DNA from: CAZLQF01 sp964561545
GTDB taxonomy: Bacteria > Bacteroidota > Bacteroidia > CAILMK01 > CAYYUA01
Direction: 5' to 3'
NCBI GenBank assembly: GCA_964561545.1
Contig: CAZLQF010000015.1
Coordinates: 1-64,000 of the forward strand
Length of the DNA stretch: 64,000 nt
This document shows positions 52,846-62,750 of the stretch, in pieces. Position 1 is the first letter of the stretch. Each line of letters opens with the position of its first letter. The notes beneath the pieces were generated by a model. It had not been told where the DNA came from, did not search any database, and saw nothing but the letters and a program-made list of their open reading frames with translations. Position numbers and translations under genes: made by a program.

Positions 52846-53391
52846 TTATTCTGGTGGCTTCCATGGCACTTCTTCCACATTTAAGTCTTTGGCCATTTTG
52901 CGCGCTAAAACAAAGAAATAATCAGAAAGGCGGTTGAGGTAGGTGATTATTAAAGGGTTCACCCTTTCATTTTCGTTTAACTGAACAGTCTTTCGCTCAG
53001 CCCTTCTGCAAACGCTTCTACCTACATGGCAATAGGAAACTACTGGATGGCCTCCAGGTAATATGAAGTTTTGAAGGGGTGGTAATTCCTGTTCCACTCG
53101 GTCTATTTCCTTTTCCATTTGGTCCACATGATCTTCGTTTATCTCTGGTAATTTCATCTGGCTTTTACCGTCCGAGGCCAAAATAGAGCCAATGACAAAC
53201 AAATTATTTTGGGTTTGGTACAGAAATGAACTAATATGTTCGTCTTCAATATAGTCACGGATCAAGCCAATGAAACCATTAAGCTCGTCTATTGAGCCGT
53301 AAGCATCGATCCGGTAATGAAATTTGGCAACCTTGGTGCCGCCAATGAGCGAAGTAGTTCCTGTATCTCCTTTTTTGGTGTAGATCTTCAT
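52846..53391 (-). CDS. cob(I)yrinic acid a,c-diamide adenosyltransferase, PduO type
   Basis: A 181-residue enzyme that adenosylates cobalamin with ATP. The N-terminal KKGDTGTTSLIGGTKVAKFHYRIDAYGSIDELN is the PduO signature with the ATP-binding loop. FILPGGHPVVSYCHVGRSVCRRAERK and NRLSDYFFVLAR are the C-terminal blocks with the conserved Arg/Glu/Asn. Cytoplasmic. The length is typical. It lies downstream of the ABC ATPase gene, with a 120-bp gap. Confidence 0.94.
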   Translation of the reverse strand: MKIYTKKGDTGTTSLIGGTKVAKFHYRIDAYGSIDELNGFIGLIRDYIEDEHISSFLYQTQNNLFVIGSILASDGKSQMKLPEINEDHVDQMEKEIDRVEQELPPLQNFILPGGHPVVSYCHVGRSVCRRAERKTVQLNENERVNPLIITYLNRLSDYFFVLARKMAKDLNVEEVPWKPPE

Positions 53392-53512
53392 GATGTTTGC
53401 TTTTCAGGATTTTGGTAAAAAACTTGATAATTATAGGAGCCTTATCTTTTATTAGAAATAATTTTGGTTCCGCTCAATCGTCCAACAAAAACAAATTAAG
53501 CAACCAAAAGTT

Positions 53513-54229
53513 TTAATCAATTGCTTGAGAAATGGCCTTCTGCTCATTGGGTTCATCAGAAGCAACTTCACCATCCATTAGCTGTATAATGCGCTGACTG
53601 TGCTGGGCAATATCCGTTTCATGAGTTACTAATATAATGGTATTGCCTTTTTTATGAAGATCATCAAAAAGTGCCATCATTTCATTGGATGTTTTGCTGT
53701 CAAGATTACCCGTAGGCTCATCGGCCAGGATTATAGAGGGATCATTCACCAATGCCCTTGCCACAGCTACGCGCTGTTTTTGTCCTCCTGACAATTCATT
53801 GGGCTTATGAGTGATGCGATTGGTAAGGTCTACATCAGCCAAAGCCTGTTCAGCTTTTTGGATACGGTCCTGTTTTTTATAACCCGCATAAACCAATGGT
53901 AGCGCGACATTTTCAAGGGCTGTCATCCTTGGGATCAAATTGAAAGTTTGGAATATAAAGCCGATTTCCTTATTACGAATTCGGGCCAGTTCATCATCTT
54001 CCATTTCTCCCACATTATCCTGGTTCAAAATATATTTACCAGAAGTAGGCGTATCAAGGCACCCGATTACATTCATTAACGTTGACTTTCCTGATCCTGA
54101 AGGCCCGATCAAAGCTACATATTCATTACCAAAAATATCGAGACTGATCTGATTGAGGGCATAGATATGTTCATGGCCAGTCTCATAAATTTTAGAAATT
54201 GATTCGGTATGAATAATGGCTTCTTGCAT
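53513..54229 (-). CDS. ABC transporter ATP-binding protein (LolD/MacB-like)
   Basis: A 238-residue ATPase: Walker A GPSGSGKST (42-50), Q-loop FIFQTFNLIPRMTALENV, signature LSGGQKQRVAVARALVNDP, Walker B IILADEPTGNLD, and H-loop LVTHE. Similarity is to the LolD/MacB/FtsE-like group that works with FtsX-type permeases, which move lipoproteins or small molecules. The permease is not adjacent. Its ATG overlaps the gatC stop by one base (TGATG). Confidence 0.92.
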   Translation of the reverse strand: MQEAIIHTESISKIYETGHEHIYALNQISLDIFGNEYVALIGPSGSGKSTLMNVIGCLDTPTSGKYILNQDNVGEMEDDELARIRNKEIGFIFQTFNLIPRMTALENVALPLVYAGYKKQDRIQKAEQALADVDLTNRITHKPNELSGGQKQRVAVARALVNDPSIILADEPTGNLDSKTSNEMMALFDDLHKKGNTIILVTHETDIAQHSQRIIQLMDGEVASDEPNEQKAISQAID

Positions 54230-54522
54230 CAGGAACGATCAAAAACTTTGGGCACTTTAAAATAATCAGAATCCTTTTCAGGCGCATTTTTCAAGGCTTC
54301 TTCTTTACTGATCTCAATTCTGGCCTCATCTTTTCTTAGCGAATTCACCTCCTCACTCATGAATATCAAAGGCTCCACATCGGTTGTGTCTACTTCATTT
54401 AGCTTTCCGCAAAGGTTGAGCACATTGCTCATGTCTTTTTTCATCTGCTCTCTTGACGAGCCTTCAAATTTAAGCTTGGCCAAATCCTCAACCCGTGTTA
54501 AAATATCATCCGTTACTTGCAT
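54229..54522 (-). CDS. gatC: Asp/Glu-tRNA amidotransferase subunit C
   Basis: A 97-residue helical protein of the GatCAB complex that converts Glu-tRNA(Gln) or Asp-tRNA(Asn). It shows the GatC pattern TRVEDLAKLKFEG, MSNVLNLCGKLNEVDTTDVEPL, LRKDEA and a C-terminal DSDYFKVPKVF. ATG at 54522 fits the usual length better than the TTG at 54549. It lies between plsC (17-bp overlap) and an ABC ATPase gene. gatA and gatB are elsewhere. Confidence 0.88.
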   Translation of the reverse strand: MQVTDDILTRVEDLAKLKFEGSSREQMKKDMSNVLNLCGKLNEVDTTDVEPLIFMSEEVNSLRKDEARIEISKEEALKNAPEKDSDYFKVPKVFDRS

Positions 54523-55249
54523 TTGTGAATCTATTGATCGTTTCTTCAATAATAATAAAAACTTGCTGTTTTAGTTCCGGTAGATCCGCTTTGGTATAAT
54601 TTTTCGATTCAATGGGTTCATGCATAACCAAATGCACTTGGCCTGGCCATCCAAGCATTCTATCGTTATCTATCGCTTCCCATGAATCAGGCAATGACAA
54701 AGGTACAATTGGCACTTTGCTTTTAATGGCCAATTCAAAAGCACCATCTTTAAATGGGGTTATTTGCGGTGGTAAGGCGTAAATGCCACCTTCCGGGAAA
54801 ATGACCAAAGGATGGCCTTGCTTCAAAAATGCCAAGGTCTTTTTAAAACTATGCAAAGCACGTTGCGGATTTTCCCGATCAACAATGACATCCAGGTTTC
54901 TAAACAACCTCCCAAAAAAAGGCAACGCTGCCAATTCTTTCTTACCCATAAAACTAACAGGATGAACCGGCAACGAATTTAGAAGGATTAAAATATCCAA
55001 TTCAGAGAAATGATTGCCACAAAACAGATATACCTGATTGGGATCCAAAAAGGTCTCCTGTTGTAGATTGACCTTGATCCCTGTTAGAGCAAACAACCAT
55101 CGAACACCCTTTCTACGGAGGGCATGCGCATGGGGATGCCACTGCTGCTTCAGCAGTAAGCAAAAAAAACAAGGATAAAACAACAAGAACAACAATGCCA
55201 GAACGGCATAGAAGTAATAAAAATAAAGCTTTTGAACTACACGCTTCAT
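54506..55249 (-). CDS. plsC: 1-acyl-sn-glycerol-3-phosphate acyltransferase
   Basis: A 247-residue membrane-associated acyltransferase with an N-terminal hydrophobic helix (~8-32). CGNHFSELDILI has the catalytic H80-x4-D85 motif, FPEGGIYALPP the second motif (FPEGG rather than FPEGT), and VPIVPLSLPDSWEAI the third. It would acylate lysophosphatidic acid in phospholipid synthesis. It is followed by gatC on the same strand. Confidence 0.9.
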   Translation of the reverse strand: MKRVVQKLYFYYFYAVLALLFLLFYPCFFCLLLKQQWHPHAHALRRKGVRWLFALTGIKVNLQQETFLDPNQVYLFCGNHFSELDILILLNSLPVHPVSFMGKKELAALPFFGRLFRNLDVIVDRENPQRALHSFKKTLAFLKQGHPLVIFPEGGIYALPPQITPFKDGAFELAIKSKVPIVPLSLPDSWEAIDNDRMLGWPGQVHLVMHEPIESKNYTKADLPELKQQVFIIIEETINRFTNASNG

Positions 55250-55817
55250 AAAACCTCGATTACATCAGCAAAATTCTGTAATTTAATGAATTTATGGCAG
55301 CATTGGGCTATTTTAATGTAGGTTGGATTGGGTTAATGATTATTGGCTTTCGGCCATTGGCAGATAATTGTTGAGGGGTAGCCAAAGTTAGCCAACTTCT
55401 TTGTTAGGATGGGTTCATGATCCCTAACACTTAAAAACCTTTTTAGACACCCCTTGGGTCAACTAATTTATAAATTCTAATTGCTTTTTTATCCTATTTA
55501 ATGCTTTTCAATGCGCAACAAGATCAATTGGACGTAAACGACCAGTGGAACGAAAATTATAAAAAGGTAAGATCGTAAAACCTACCTTTGGTAGTAGTTC
55601 AGGTACTCTGTAATCATGGTGGCGTTATATGATACTTTAGGCAATCAAAAATTTTGTTCCTTAATGCTCAGGCCTCCGATAGGCTGGAAACGTTACGTCT
55701 TAATACGGATTATTTATCAATTTTTTGCGCAATACCCAATACTACCTAACCAGTACTACCCTAAAGCAACCTGTTTTGCATAAATTTGTGTTTCTCCAAT
55801 GAAATGAAAAGACAACA
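55250..55817. other. intergenic region, no supported gene
   Basis: A 568-bp divergent gap. A 25-codon frame beginning ATGCTTTTC at 55501 (LFNAQQDQLDVNDQWNENYKK) is probably a chance or remnant frame. TAAATTTG at 55781-55788 is a weak -7 match 30 bp before trpS. Otherwise nothing was recognised. Confidence 0.5.
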
Positions 55818-56825
55818 ATGGCAACGGAAGACATTATTGTAAGCGGCATGCGTTCCACCGGTCTGCTTCATTTGGGCAATTATTTTGGGGCAGCCAAGCA
55901 ATTTGTTAAAATGCAGGAAAATTACAATTGTTACTTTTTCATTGCTGATCTCCACTCGCTAACCACCCACCCCACACCCGGAAACTTGTTTGACAGTACG
56001 CGGCAGGTTTTAGCCGAGTACCTTGCTTCTGGTTTGGATCCTGAAAAAGCGGTTATCTACAGGCAAAGTGATATACGTGAGATTTTAGAGCTGTATTTGT
56101 ATTTTAACATGAATGCTTACTTAGGGGAACTCGAGCGCGTACCCACATTTAAGGAAAAGGCTCGCCAACAGCCTAACAACGTCAATGCCGGCCTGCTTAC
56201 CTACCCCACGCTTATGGCTGCTGATATTCTAATCCATAAAGGCAATAAAGTGCCGGTGGGCAAAGATCAGGAACAAAACCTGGAGATTGCCCGAAAATTT
56301 GCTCGCAGGTTCAATCAAATGTACAACCAAAATGTGTTCCCTGACCCTACCCCATACCAAGCAGCAGAAGAGGACTTGGTCAAAATTCCCGGACTGGACG
56401 GCTCCGGTAAAATGAGTAAAACCGAAGGTCCCGGCAACGCTATTTTTTTAGCTGATGAACCCGATACCATCAGGAAGAAGATAAAGCGAGCGGTCACAGA
56501 TGCAGGACCCACTGATAAGAATCAACCCAAAAGTGAGGCCATTCAAAACCTCTTTACCCTAATGTATCACATATCTGGTAAGGAAAAACATGACTACTTT
56601 GATGAAGCCTATAACAATTGCACCATTAAATACGGGGAATTTAAGAAACAGCTTGCTGAAGATGCTGTTCAATTTACAGAACCTATTCGCGAAAGGGTTG
56701 AGGCCATCTACAACGATACCAAATACCTGCGTCAAGTAGCAGAAAAGGGCGCTGCCCAAGCCAGGGAAAGTGCTCATCAAACAATAGAAGAAGTAAGGAA
56801 CGTAATTGGCTTTCAACAATTTTAG
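55818..56825 (+). CDS. trpS: tryptophanyl-tRNA synthetase
   Basis: A 335-residue class I synthetase. IVSGMRSTGLLHLGNYFGA carries the HIGH-like HLGN motif (18-21), and GSGKMSKTEGPG the KMSKS-like loop (198-202). Blocks such as FIADLHSLTTHPTP and YPTLMAADILIHKGNKVPVGKDQEQNLEIARK are typical. It charges tRNA-Trp. Complete. The deoxynucleoside kinase gene begins 19 bp downstream. Confidence 0.96.
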   Translation: MATEDIIVSGMRSTGLLHLGNYFGAAKQFVKMQENYNCYFFIADLHSLTTHPTPGNLFDSTRQVLAEYLASGLDPEKAVIYRQSDIREILELYLYFNMNAYLGELERVPTFKEKARQQPNNVNAGLLTYPTLMAADILIHKGNKVPVGKDQEQNLEIARKFARRFNQMYNQNVFPDPTPYQAAEEDLVKIPGLDGSGKMSKTEGPGNAIFLADEPDTIRKKIKRAVTDAGPTDKNQPKSEAIQNLFTLMYHISGKEKHDYFDEAYNNCTIKYGEFKKQLAEDAVQFTEPIRERVEAIYNDTKYLRQVAEKGAAQARESAHQTIEEVRNVIGFQQF

Positions 56826-56844
56826 ATTAGCAAACGGGCAATTT

Positions 56845-57483
56845 ATGACCAAGCAAAAGCAAGATTTCAAGCATATAGCCATTGCCGGTAACATCGGGTC
56901 TGGTAAAACCACCCTGGCTAAACTATTGGCCAAGCATTACCAATGGGAACCTCATTTTGAAGAAGTAGAAAGCAACCCCTACATCAACGATTTTTATGAG
57001 GACATGCAGCGATGGTCCTTCCACATGCAGATATATTACCTTAACAGGCGTTTTCAACAGATCATGGACATCAGAAATGGCAGCAAAAGTGTTATACAGG
57101 ACCGTACCATTTATGAAGATGCATTCATTTTTGCACCCAACCTACATGACATGGGGTTAATGGCCAAACGCGACTTTCAAAACTACATGCAGTTATTTGA
57201 CACCCTCATTAACTTCATCAAACCGCCTGATTTAATGATTTATTTAAAAGCCAGCATCCCAACCCTGGTCAACAATATTCAAAAACGGGGACGGGAATTT
57301 GAAGATTCCATCCGGCTGGATTATTTAAAACGCCTTAATGAACGCTATGAAGAATGGATTCAAGACTATAAAGGCTATAAACTCTTAATTGTAGATGTAG
57401 ACACCAACGACTTTACTAAAAGTCAGGAAAGCCTCGGCACCATCATCAACCAGATCGAAGCCGAAAGGTCTGGCTTAATCTAA
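56845..57483 (+). CDS. deoxynucleoside kinase
   Basis: A 212-residue P-loop kinase of the dNK/dGK/dAK family. AIAGNIGSGKTTLAKLLA (15-23) is the ATP loop, VESNPYINDFYEDMQRWSFHMQIYYLNRRF the substrate block, VIQDRTIYEDAFIF the DRS-like motif with catalytic Glu/Arg, and QKRGREFEDSIRLDYL the lid. It salvages purine or pyrimidine deoxynucleosides. ATG at 56845 is preferred over the upstream in-frame start inside trpS. It is likely co-transcribed with trpS and the downstream fructosamine kinase. Confidence 0.92.
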   Translation: MTKQKQDFKHIAIAGNIGSGKTTLAKLLAKHYQWEPHFEEVESNPYINDFYEDMQRWSFHMQIYYLNRRFQQIMDIRNGSKSVIQDRTIYEDAFIFAPNLHDMGLMAKRDFQNYMQLFDTLINFIKPPDLMIYLKASIPTLVNNIQKRGREFEDSIRLDYLKRLNERYEEWIQDYKGYKLLIVDVDTNDFTKSQESLGTIINQIEAERSGLI

Positions 57484-57499
57484 CGCTAAATTGCACATT

Positions 57500-58381
57500 A
57501 TGCTTGACTCTAATTTACAAACAGCCATAGAAGATTGCCTCCAAACAAATTTTGGCAATCACCTTAGGGTTAAAAACTTCCATCCGGTAGGAGGTGGCTG
57601 CATCAACAATGGTGGTAAGCTATTAACCAATGATGGTAATTATTTTGTAAAATACAACGACAACCGTTTCGAAGGCATGTTCGAAACGGAAGCCAAAGGG
57701 CTGGAACTGTTAAGGAATGCCGATGCCATTCATGTTCCCAACTTGGTGGGGTACGGCAAAACCCAAGATAACCGTATATTCCTGATCCTCGAATGGATTG
57801 ATAAGGGCAGGCGTAGCAGGCAATTCTGGCAGGAATTTGCTACCGCTTTAGCGGAATTGCACCGGAATACAGGGTCAACTTTTGGCCTTGACTTTGATAA
57901 TTACATAGGTTCCTTACCCCAATACAACGATTCGCATACCAACTGGGTTGATTTTTTCATTGAGCAACGCATGGAACCTCAAATTGCCATTGGCCAAAAG
58001 GCTGGTCAATTACCAGAAGCCACCATTGAACAGTTAAGAAATTGCTATACCCATTTCCGCGATCTGTTTCCCGAAGAACAACCGGCTCTATTGCATGGCG
58101 ACCTTTGGGGTGGCAATTACATGGTGAATGAGGCCGGCAATCCATCTTTAATTGATCCGGCTGTTTATTATGGGCACCGGGAAATGGAATTGGCGTTTAC
58201 CCAAATGTTCGGGGGGTTTTCCGCTACTTTTTACGAGGCATATCATCACGACTTTCCATTAGCGCCTGGTTTTGATGAAAGGAAAGATGTTTACAACTTA
58301 TACCCACTTTTAGTGCATGTCAATCTTTTCGGTGGCGGTTATTTAATGGAATTGGAAAGCATTGTTAGACGTTTCCAATAA
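57500..58381 (+). CDS. fructosamine kinase family protein
   Basis: A 293-residue aminoglycoside-kinase-like enzyme. The N-terminal lobe has VGGGCINNGGKLLTNDGNYFVKYND with the ATP lysine. LILEWIDKGRRSRQFWQEFATALAELHRNT is the hinge. LLHGDLWGGNYMVNEAG holds the catalytic D201, and SLIDPAVYYGHREMELAFTQMFGG the DPA metal motif. It would phosphorylate and so destabilise glycated (ketosamine) proteins. ATG at 57500 is preferred. It is the third gene of a probable operon after trpS. Confidence 0.92.
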   Translation: MLDSNLQTAIEDCLQTNFGNHLRVKNFHPVGGGCINNGGKLLTNDGNYFVKYNDNRFEGMFETEAKGLELLRNADAIHVPNLVGYGKTQDNRIFLILEWIDKGRRSRQFWQEFATALAELHRNTGSTFGLDFDNYIGSLPQYNDSHTNWVDFFIEQRMEPQIAIGQKAGQLPEATIEQLRNCYTHFRDLFPEEQPALLHGDLWGGNYMVNEAGNPSLIDPAVYYGHREMELAFTQMFGGFSATFYEAYHHDFPLAPGFDERKDVYNLYPLLVHVNLFGGGYLMELESIVRRFQ

Positions 58382-58432
58382 GCTACCTATGGTATTAATA
58401 AAATAACGCATATAAAGCAGCGTTTTATAGAT

Positions 58433-59206
58433 ATGGAAATATCACCCAAACAGCTCATACTTTTTATATGTTTACTGGTGCTAAGCCAGCTTAAAGGTTA
58501 TAGCCAAGAGGGCCATTTTGTAAGTGGAGGTTTTTTCGGCCAATTTACCCAAATTGAAAATATAGATGATTCCTACTTTTCCGGAAACTCTGTAGAAGCG
58601 GAACCTACTTACCATCTGGGAGGAAGTATGGAATACAATTTCAACTTTACCAAGAACCTGGGTTTTAGCAGTGGTCTTTTGTATTCTGAGCAAGGACAAC
58701 AATACAAAGGTAGGTTGGCCGATAGTACGTATGAATCAGAAGTCGAGCTTAATTATTTGAAAGTTCCTTTTATGTTTCGCTTTAACTCTGCCTTAGGAGA
58801 TGGCAGCGAAGATGTATATTTATCCATAGGCATAGGGATTACTTTAGATCTCCTGTTGTCTGCCAATGCTACTACCAACCCTGATTATAGTAGAAATGGA
58901 TTGACGATTGACTACAAAGACCTTTATAAAACCACCACTTCATCATTTATTACCGACTTTCTGTTTAACATTCAACTTTCAGAGGATTGGTTTGCTCAGG
59001 CAGGTATGAAGATCCATTTTGGTTTATCCGACATTGAAAACAAAGGATACGATTATCCTCAAAATGCACCGGAAGAATGGTATTTTCCGGTAAGTACTAA
59101 AAAACCTAAAAAACCAACCCGTGCAGACCTTGAAAGAAGAAAAGAGGCTATAACAAAGGTATTTTCCGTTCAATTAGGAATTAACTACCGTTTTTCAAAA
59201 AATTAA
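58433..59206 (+). CDS. outer-membrane beta-barrel protein (PorT-like)
   Basis: A 257-residue protein with a signal peptide (LILFICLLVLSQLKGYSQ, cleavage near 25) and alternating beta strands typical of 8-10-stranded barrels: GSMEYNFNFTKNLGFSSGLLYSEQG, ELNYLKVPFMFRFNS, DVYLSIGIGITLDLLL, and the C-terminal VFSVQLGINYRFSKN. It resembles the porin-family outer membrane protein domain. A T9SS role as in PorT is possible but not shown. It is close downstream of the fructosamine kinase gene. Confidence 0.82.
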   Translation: MEISPKQLILFICLLVLSQLKGYSQEGHFVSGGFFGQFTQIENIDDSYFSGNSVEAEPTYHLGGSMEYNFNFTKNLGFSSGLLYSEQGQQYKGRLADSTYESEVELNYLKVPFMFRFNSALGDGSEDVYLSIGIGITLDLLLSANATTNPDYSRNGLTIDYKDLYKTTTSSFITDFLFNIQLSEDWFAQAGMKIHFGLSDIENKGYDYPQNAPEEWYFPVSTKKPKKPTRADLERRKEAITKVFSVQLGINYRFSKN

Positions 59207-59239
59207 GAACCTGATTTTAAAAGCACCAAAACCATCCAT

Positions 59240-59272
59240 AAAAAAAGCCCCGATGAAGGCGGGGCTTTTTTT
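59240..59272. terminator. bidirectional terminator
   Basis: AAAAAAGCCCCG-ATGAAG-GCGGGGCTTTTTTT, a strong GC-rich stem flanked by A- and T-runs. It lies between the convergent barrel gene (plus) and the PKD gene (minus), so it can serve both. Confidence 0.9.
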
Positions 59273-59296
59273 GATCATTTAAGTTTTATTAGCTTA

Positions 59297-61771
59297 TCAA
59301 TCTGTACTTATAACTTGTTTTTGGTAAGTTTCTCCATCGATCACAAGCCTGATCAAATATACCCCAGCAGTTTGATCGTTGCGCTCAGGGTTGAATTCAT
59401 AGCTATGCTTACCGCTGGTTTGGTTTTCATCAACGATTCTTTCAATCCGCTGACCGGTATTGGTATAAACTTCTAAGGTTACATTGGATTGATGATTGAG
59501 GGAATACTTTATGTTAAAGGCCTCAGCAAATGGATTCGGATAGGTATCAAATTCCTCAATGCTGGCATGATCCGCTATTCCTGTAAGTAATTTAGCGGTA
59601 TCAGTGTTGGTGTTGGAACATCCTGTAGCGGTTGTTACCGTTAAAGTTACTGGATAATTATCTTTTGAATCGTACTCATGGGAAGGCCGCGTAGTAGTTG
59701 AACTTGTACCATCACCAAAATCCCACTCATAGGAAGAATAGGTTTGGTTATCTGGACTGAAAACTATCTGTAAGCCATTCCTGGTGTAACTAAATGTACT
59801 GGTTGGTTTAGGGTTGATTTTAATATCTTTTGAAGTAGCATTACTGCAACCGTTTTGGTTATCGGTGGCTTCCAAAGTTACATTAAAATCTCCATTGCTA
59901 TTATAAGTTGTGGTTGGCGTTTCATTATTAGAATTAGAGCCGTTGCCAAAATCCCATTCATATTCAAGATTGCTTGTAGGCCCTTCATAAGTAGTATTGT
60001 TGGCAAAATCAACCGATGTGCCTACACAAGCACCGCCAGTAACGGAAAAAGCAGGAGAAGGAAGCGGATCGATTTGGACCGGTTTGGTAACCGTATCGCG
60101 ACAACCCCTTGCATTGGTTTCTGCAATCATACTTACCGATTGAGAACCAGTTTCATCAAATTGTCTGCTTGGATTTTCCCCTGCATTGATAAAATCGTTA
60201 TCAAATTTCCATTTATACCTTAACCCCTCGCTGCCATTGTAATTTGTTTGATTACTGAATTGAACAGCATTGTCTAAACAGGTATTGGGCGCATTGAAAT
60301 CAGGCTTGGGTGATTCGAAAACCTGGATTTGATTACTTACCGTACTAGCACAACCAGAATTAGCAGCTGTTACCGTTTGTAGTACGGTTAAATTTCTTAC
60401 ACCTACGACCGGATCATTATAGCGGAAAGTCGGATTTTTCTTATTGGTATTGCTAAAACTCCAGCTATAGTTGAGTGGTTCATTACCGGCAAATGTGGAA
60501 GTATCTATAAAAGTTACGGGAGTGTTTTGGCATACATCTTCACTTATAAAACCACCTTCTGGTGAAGGCTCAACGGATAACATTTGTTTTTTAACCCTGT
60601 TACAACCGGATTGTGAAGCGCCAGCCGTAAGGCTCAATTCAAAAGTTCCGGTTTGCTGGTAAGTATGGCTAACATCTTCGTTAGAAGATTGGCTACCATC
60701 ACCGAAATTCCATTGGTAAAAAACCGTATCATTACCAACATAGGTTGTTGTGTTATTGGGCGTTAAAGCATTGCCTTCACAAATTTGGGTATCAGCAAGG
60801 CTAAAATCGGTCTGTGGAGTTGGTTTTACATTAAAGCTTTTGGTTTTTACACCTTGACAATTTTTATTCGATGTAGCTATCAATTGTACATTGTAATTAC
60901 CTTGGCTTTGGAATACGTGTTCAGGGTTTTCAACAGATGCGTCTACAGTACCATCACTTTCAAAATCCCATTCATAAGAAACATTGCTTTGCTGAGCATT
61001 GCCTGTATTGTTGAGGAAATTGATGGTATCCCCTGCACAGCCATCATTTATAATACTAAACTGAGCATCGGGAGTTGGATTAATGGTTACATTTTTAGTA
61101 ATCGAATTAGAACATCCACTACTGGAAATGGCTGTATATTTAACTGAATAGGTAGCCCCATAAGTATAAGTGTGGGATGCCGTAATGAATTGACCGGAAG
61201 GAATTATAGTGTCGGAAGTTCCATCTCCATATTCCCAAACAGAAAAGCCAATAAGGGAGTCGGCAATACCACTTGAGTTATCAACAAAGGAAACCGGTGA
61301 GCGTGCGCAGTTATTGCCAAACGAAAAGTCAGCATTAGGGGTTGAGGGAACCATAATGCTCTTAGTAACGGTATCATCATTTGCATTGTTATCGTTACTC
61401 CAACTCACCCATCCTTTTAGGTCATGCATTGATGCTTCCTGGGAAAGATCAACCGTGGTGCTAAACGTATAAGAAATAGAATCTCCAGCTGCTAAGGAGC
61501 TACTTAAGGTATTGCTTTCCACGTTTGGGTTGTTGTTGTCAAATTCAAAAGCCACATTAAAGGTCGTTCCGCTACTCACTGAACTGGAGCCTGCATTGGC
61601 AATTTGCAGTTCAACGGCTTCATTGGCTGACAATCCACAACTTTCAGTTGGTTTCAGAAAAGCAGTAACTTCCAAATTTTGGCCATTGGCTACAGAAAAA
61701 GTGCCCCAAGTAGCTACTGTAATGAGGATCAATCTTTTGACCATCGCATTAAAATGTAAATTGTTTTCCAT
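59297..61771 (-). CDS. PKD-repeat surface protein with T9SS type A C-terminus
   Basis: An 824-residue secreted protein. Its signal peptide (MVKRLILITVATWGTFSVANGQ) starts at the second ATG (61744). An N-terminal CARDB-like segment (~30-130, LQIANAGSSSVSSGTTFNVAFEFDNN) is followed by about seven PKD domains (for example FSVWEYGDGTSDTI, YEWDFESDGTVDA, YQWNFGDGSQSSNEDVSHTY, YEWDFGNGSNSNNETP, YEWDFGDGTSSTTTRPSHEY). The C-terminal type A sorting domain (~745-824) has TYPNPFAEAFNIKYSL and AGVYLIRLVIDGETYQKQV. It is probably exported by T9SS and anchored to the surface as an adhesin or matrix protein. The CTD differs from the type B of the giant protein. Confidence 0.92.
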   Translation of the reverse strand: MENNLHFNAMVKRLILITVATWGTFSVANGQNLEVTAFLKPTESCGLSANEAVELQIANAGSSSVSSGTTFNVAFEFDNNNPNVESNTLSSSLAAGDSISYTFSTTVDLSQEASMHDLKGWVSWSNDNNANDDTVTKSIMVPSTPNADFSFGNNCARSPVSFVDNSSGIADSLIGFSVWEYGDGTSDTIIPSGQFITASHTYTYGATYSVKYTAISSSGCSNSITKNVTINPTPDAQFSIINDGCAGDTINFLNNTGNAQQSNVSYEWDFESDGTVDASVENPEHVFQSQGNYNVQLIATSNKNCQGVKTKSFNVKPTPQTDFSLADTQICEGNALTPNNTTTYVGNDTVFYQWNFGDGSQSSNEDVSHTYQQTGTFELSLTAGASQSGCNRVKKQMLSVEPSPEGGFISEDVCQNTPVTFIDTSTFAGNEPLNYSWSFSNTNKKNPTFRYNDPVVGVRNLTVLQTVTAANSGCASTVSNQIQVFESPKPDFNAPNTCLDNAVQFSNQTNYNGSEGLRYKWKFDNDFINAGENPSRQFDETGSQSVSMIAETNARGCRDTVTKPVQIDPLPSPAFSVTGGACVGTSVDFANNTTYEGPTSNLEYEWDFGNGSNSNNETPTTTYNSNGDFNVTLEATDNQNGCSNATSKDIKINPKPTSTFSYTRNGLQIVFSPDNQTYSSYEWDFGDGTSSTTTRPSHEYDSKDNYPVTLTVTTATGCSNTNTDTAKLLTGIADHASIEEFDTYPNPFAEAFNIKYSLNHQSNVTLEVYTNTGQRIERIVDENQTSGKHSYEFNPERNDQTAGVYLIRLVIDGETYQKQVISTD

Positions 61772-61910
61772 GACGAGTTATTTTTTAGCTGATTAACATG
61801 ACTTGCGAAAATATAAATTATTAACAGAGCGAACAATAAATTACATAAAAACGTGTCTCCCTCAGCGTTAACATGTAAGCTTGAATCATTTATTAATCAA
61901 CATCTTGGAC

Positions 61911-62750
61911 CTATTCAGCATTTCGCACATGGATTTGGCTTCCATCAATCATTTGATGAAATTTTTCACAACCCTTGCCCCCAAAATCGATGCTTCGAAT
62001 CGGCCATGGGATGGTAAGGCCTTCTTGATCAAAAGCCCTTTTAACATGGATAACAGGATCACTAACCACCTTTTGATTATCCTGAACTTTAGGAATCCTT
62101 GGTAAAAGGAATCTAAAATGCAACAATAAATTGATAGAGCTGCCTCCAAATTTTTTACAAAAAACGCAGAAGGACTTCTGGTATTCTGCTATCCACTTTT
62201 TGGATGGCATTTAAGGAGCTTTGATTAACGTATTCAAGATCTTCCGCATTAAGATATGCGCACTTCAAGGTCAAACCCGCTTTTACCAAGTTTGGTATAA
62301 TTAAACTCAGGTTGTTCTCTCACTTCCTTATTTGGTATGTGAAGGTATGGTCCCTGAGGGGTTAAGCCGTGCGTAGTTCGCCAATTGATAATGTGGCCTG
62401 TTCCATAATGATCATTGGATTTAATAATATCCCCGGTAGATATGGGTCTTCTATTGGCTATAATGATACTAAAAACAAAATTTTGAACAATGTTTTGAAA
62501 AGCAAGATCAATGGCAAGCCCTAATAGCCTTGCCCCAACCAATAAAACGGTAACCGGCTTGTCAAGCTCAGAATGCCATTGGAGAAAAAACCTTTGATTT
62601 AGAACAACCCATTTTAATATTTTAGAGCGTGAATGCTGAGTTCGCGGTCCCTTTATGAAACAGCCCCGGACTTAACTTTTGGCAGTAACGCTCAGTAAAA
62701 TGAACCCGATAAGGATGAAATTGGGTACCAAAAGAATGACTTGCTTATAT
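61911..62750 (-). pseudogene. degraded MscS mechanosensitive channel gene
   Basis: Fragments in three frames on the minus strand line up with an MscS channel. VILLVPNFILIGFILLSVTAK (N-terminal helix) is followed by an in-frame stop at 62672-62674. Then come FLQWHSELDKPVTVLLVGARLLGLAIDLAFQNIVQNF and ISTGDIIKSNDHYGTGHIINWRT...YLHIPNKEV (the MscS core, 62249-62640). A frameshift near 62250 leads to YLNAEDLEYVNQSSLNAIQKVDSRIPEV, a second near 62155, and KFGGSSINLLLHFRFLLP...FDQEGLTIPWPIRSIDF, the typical C-terminus. Three or more lesions are present, so no product is expected. Confidence 0.85.
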
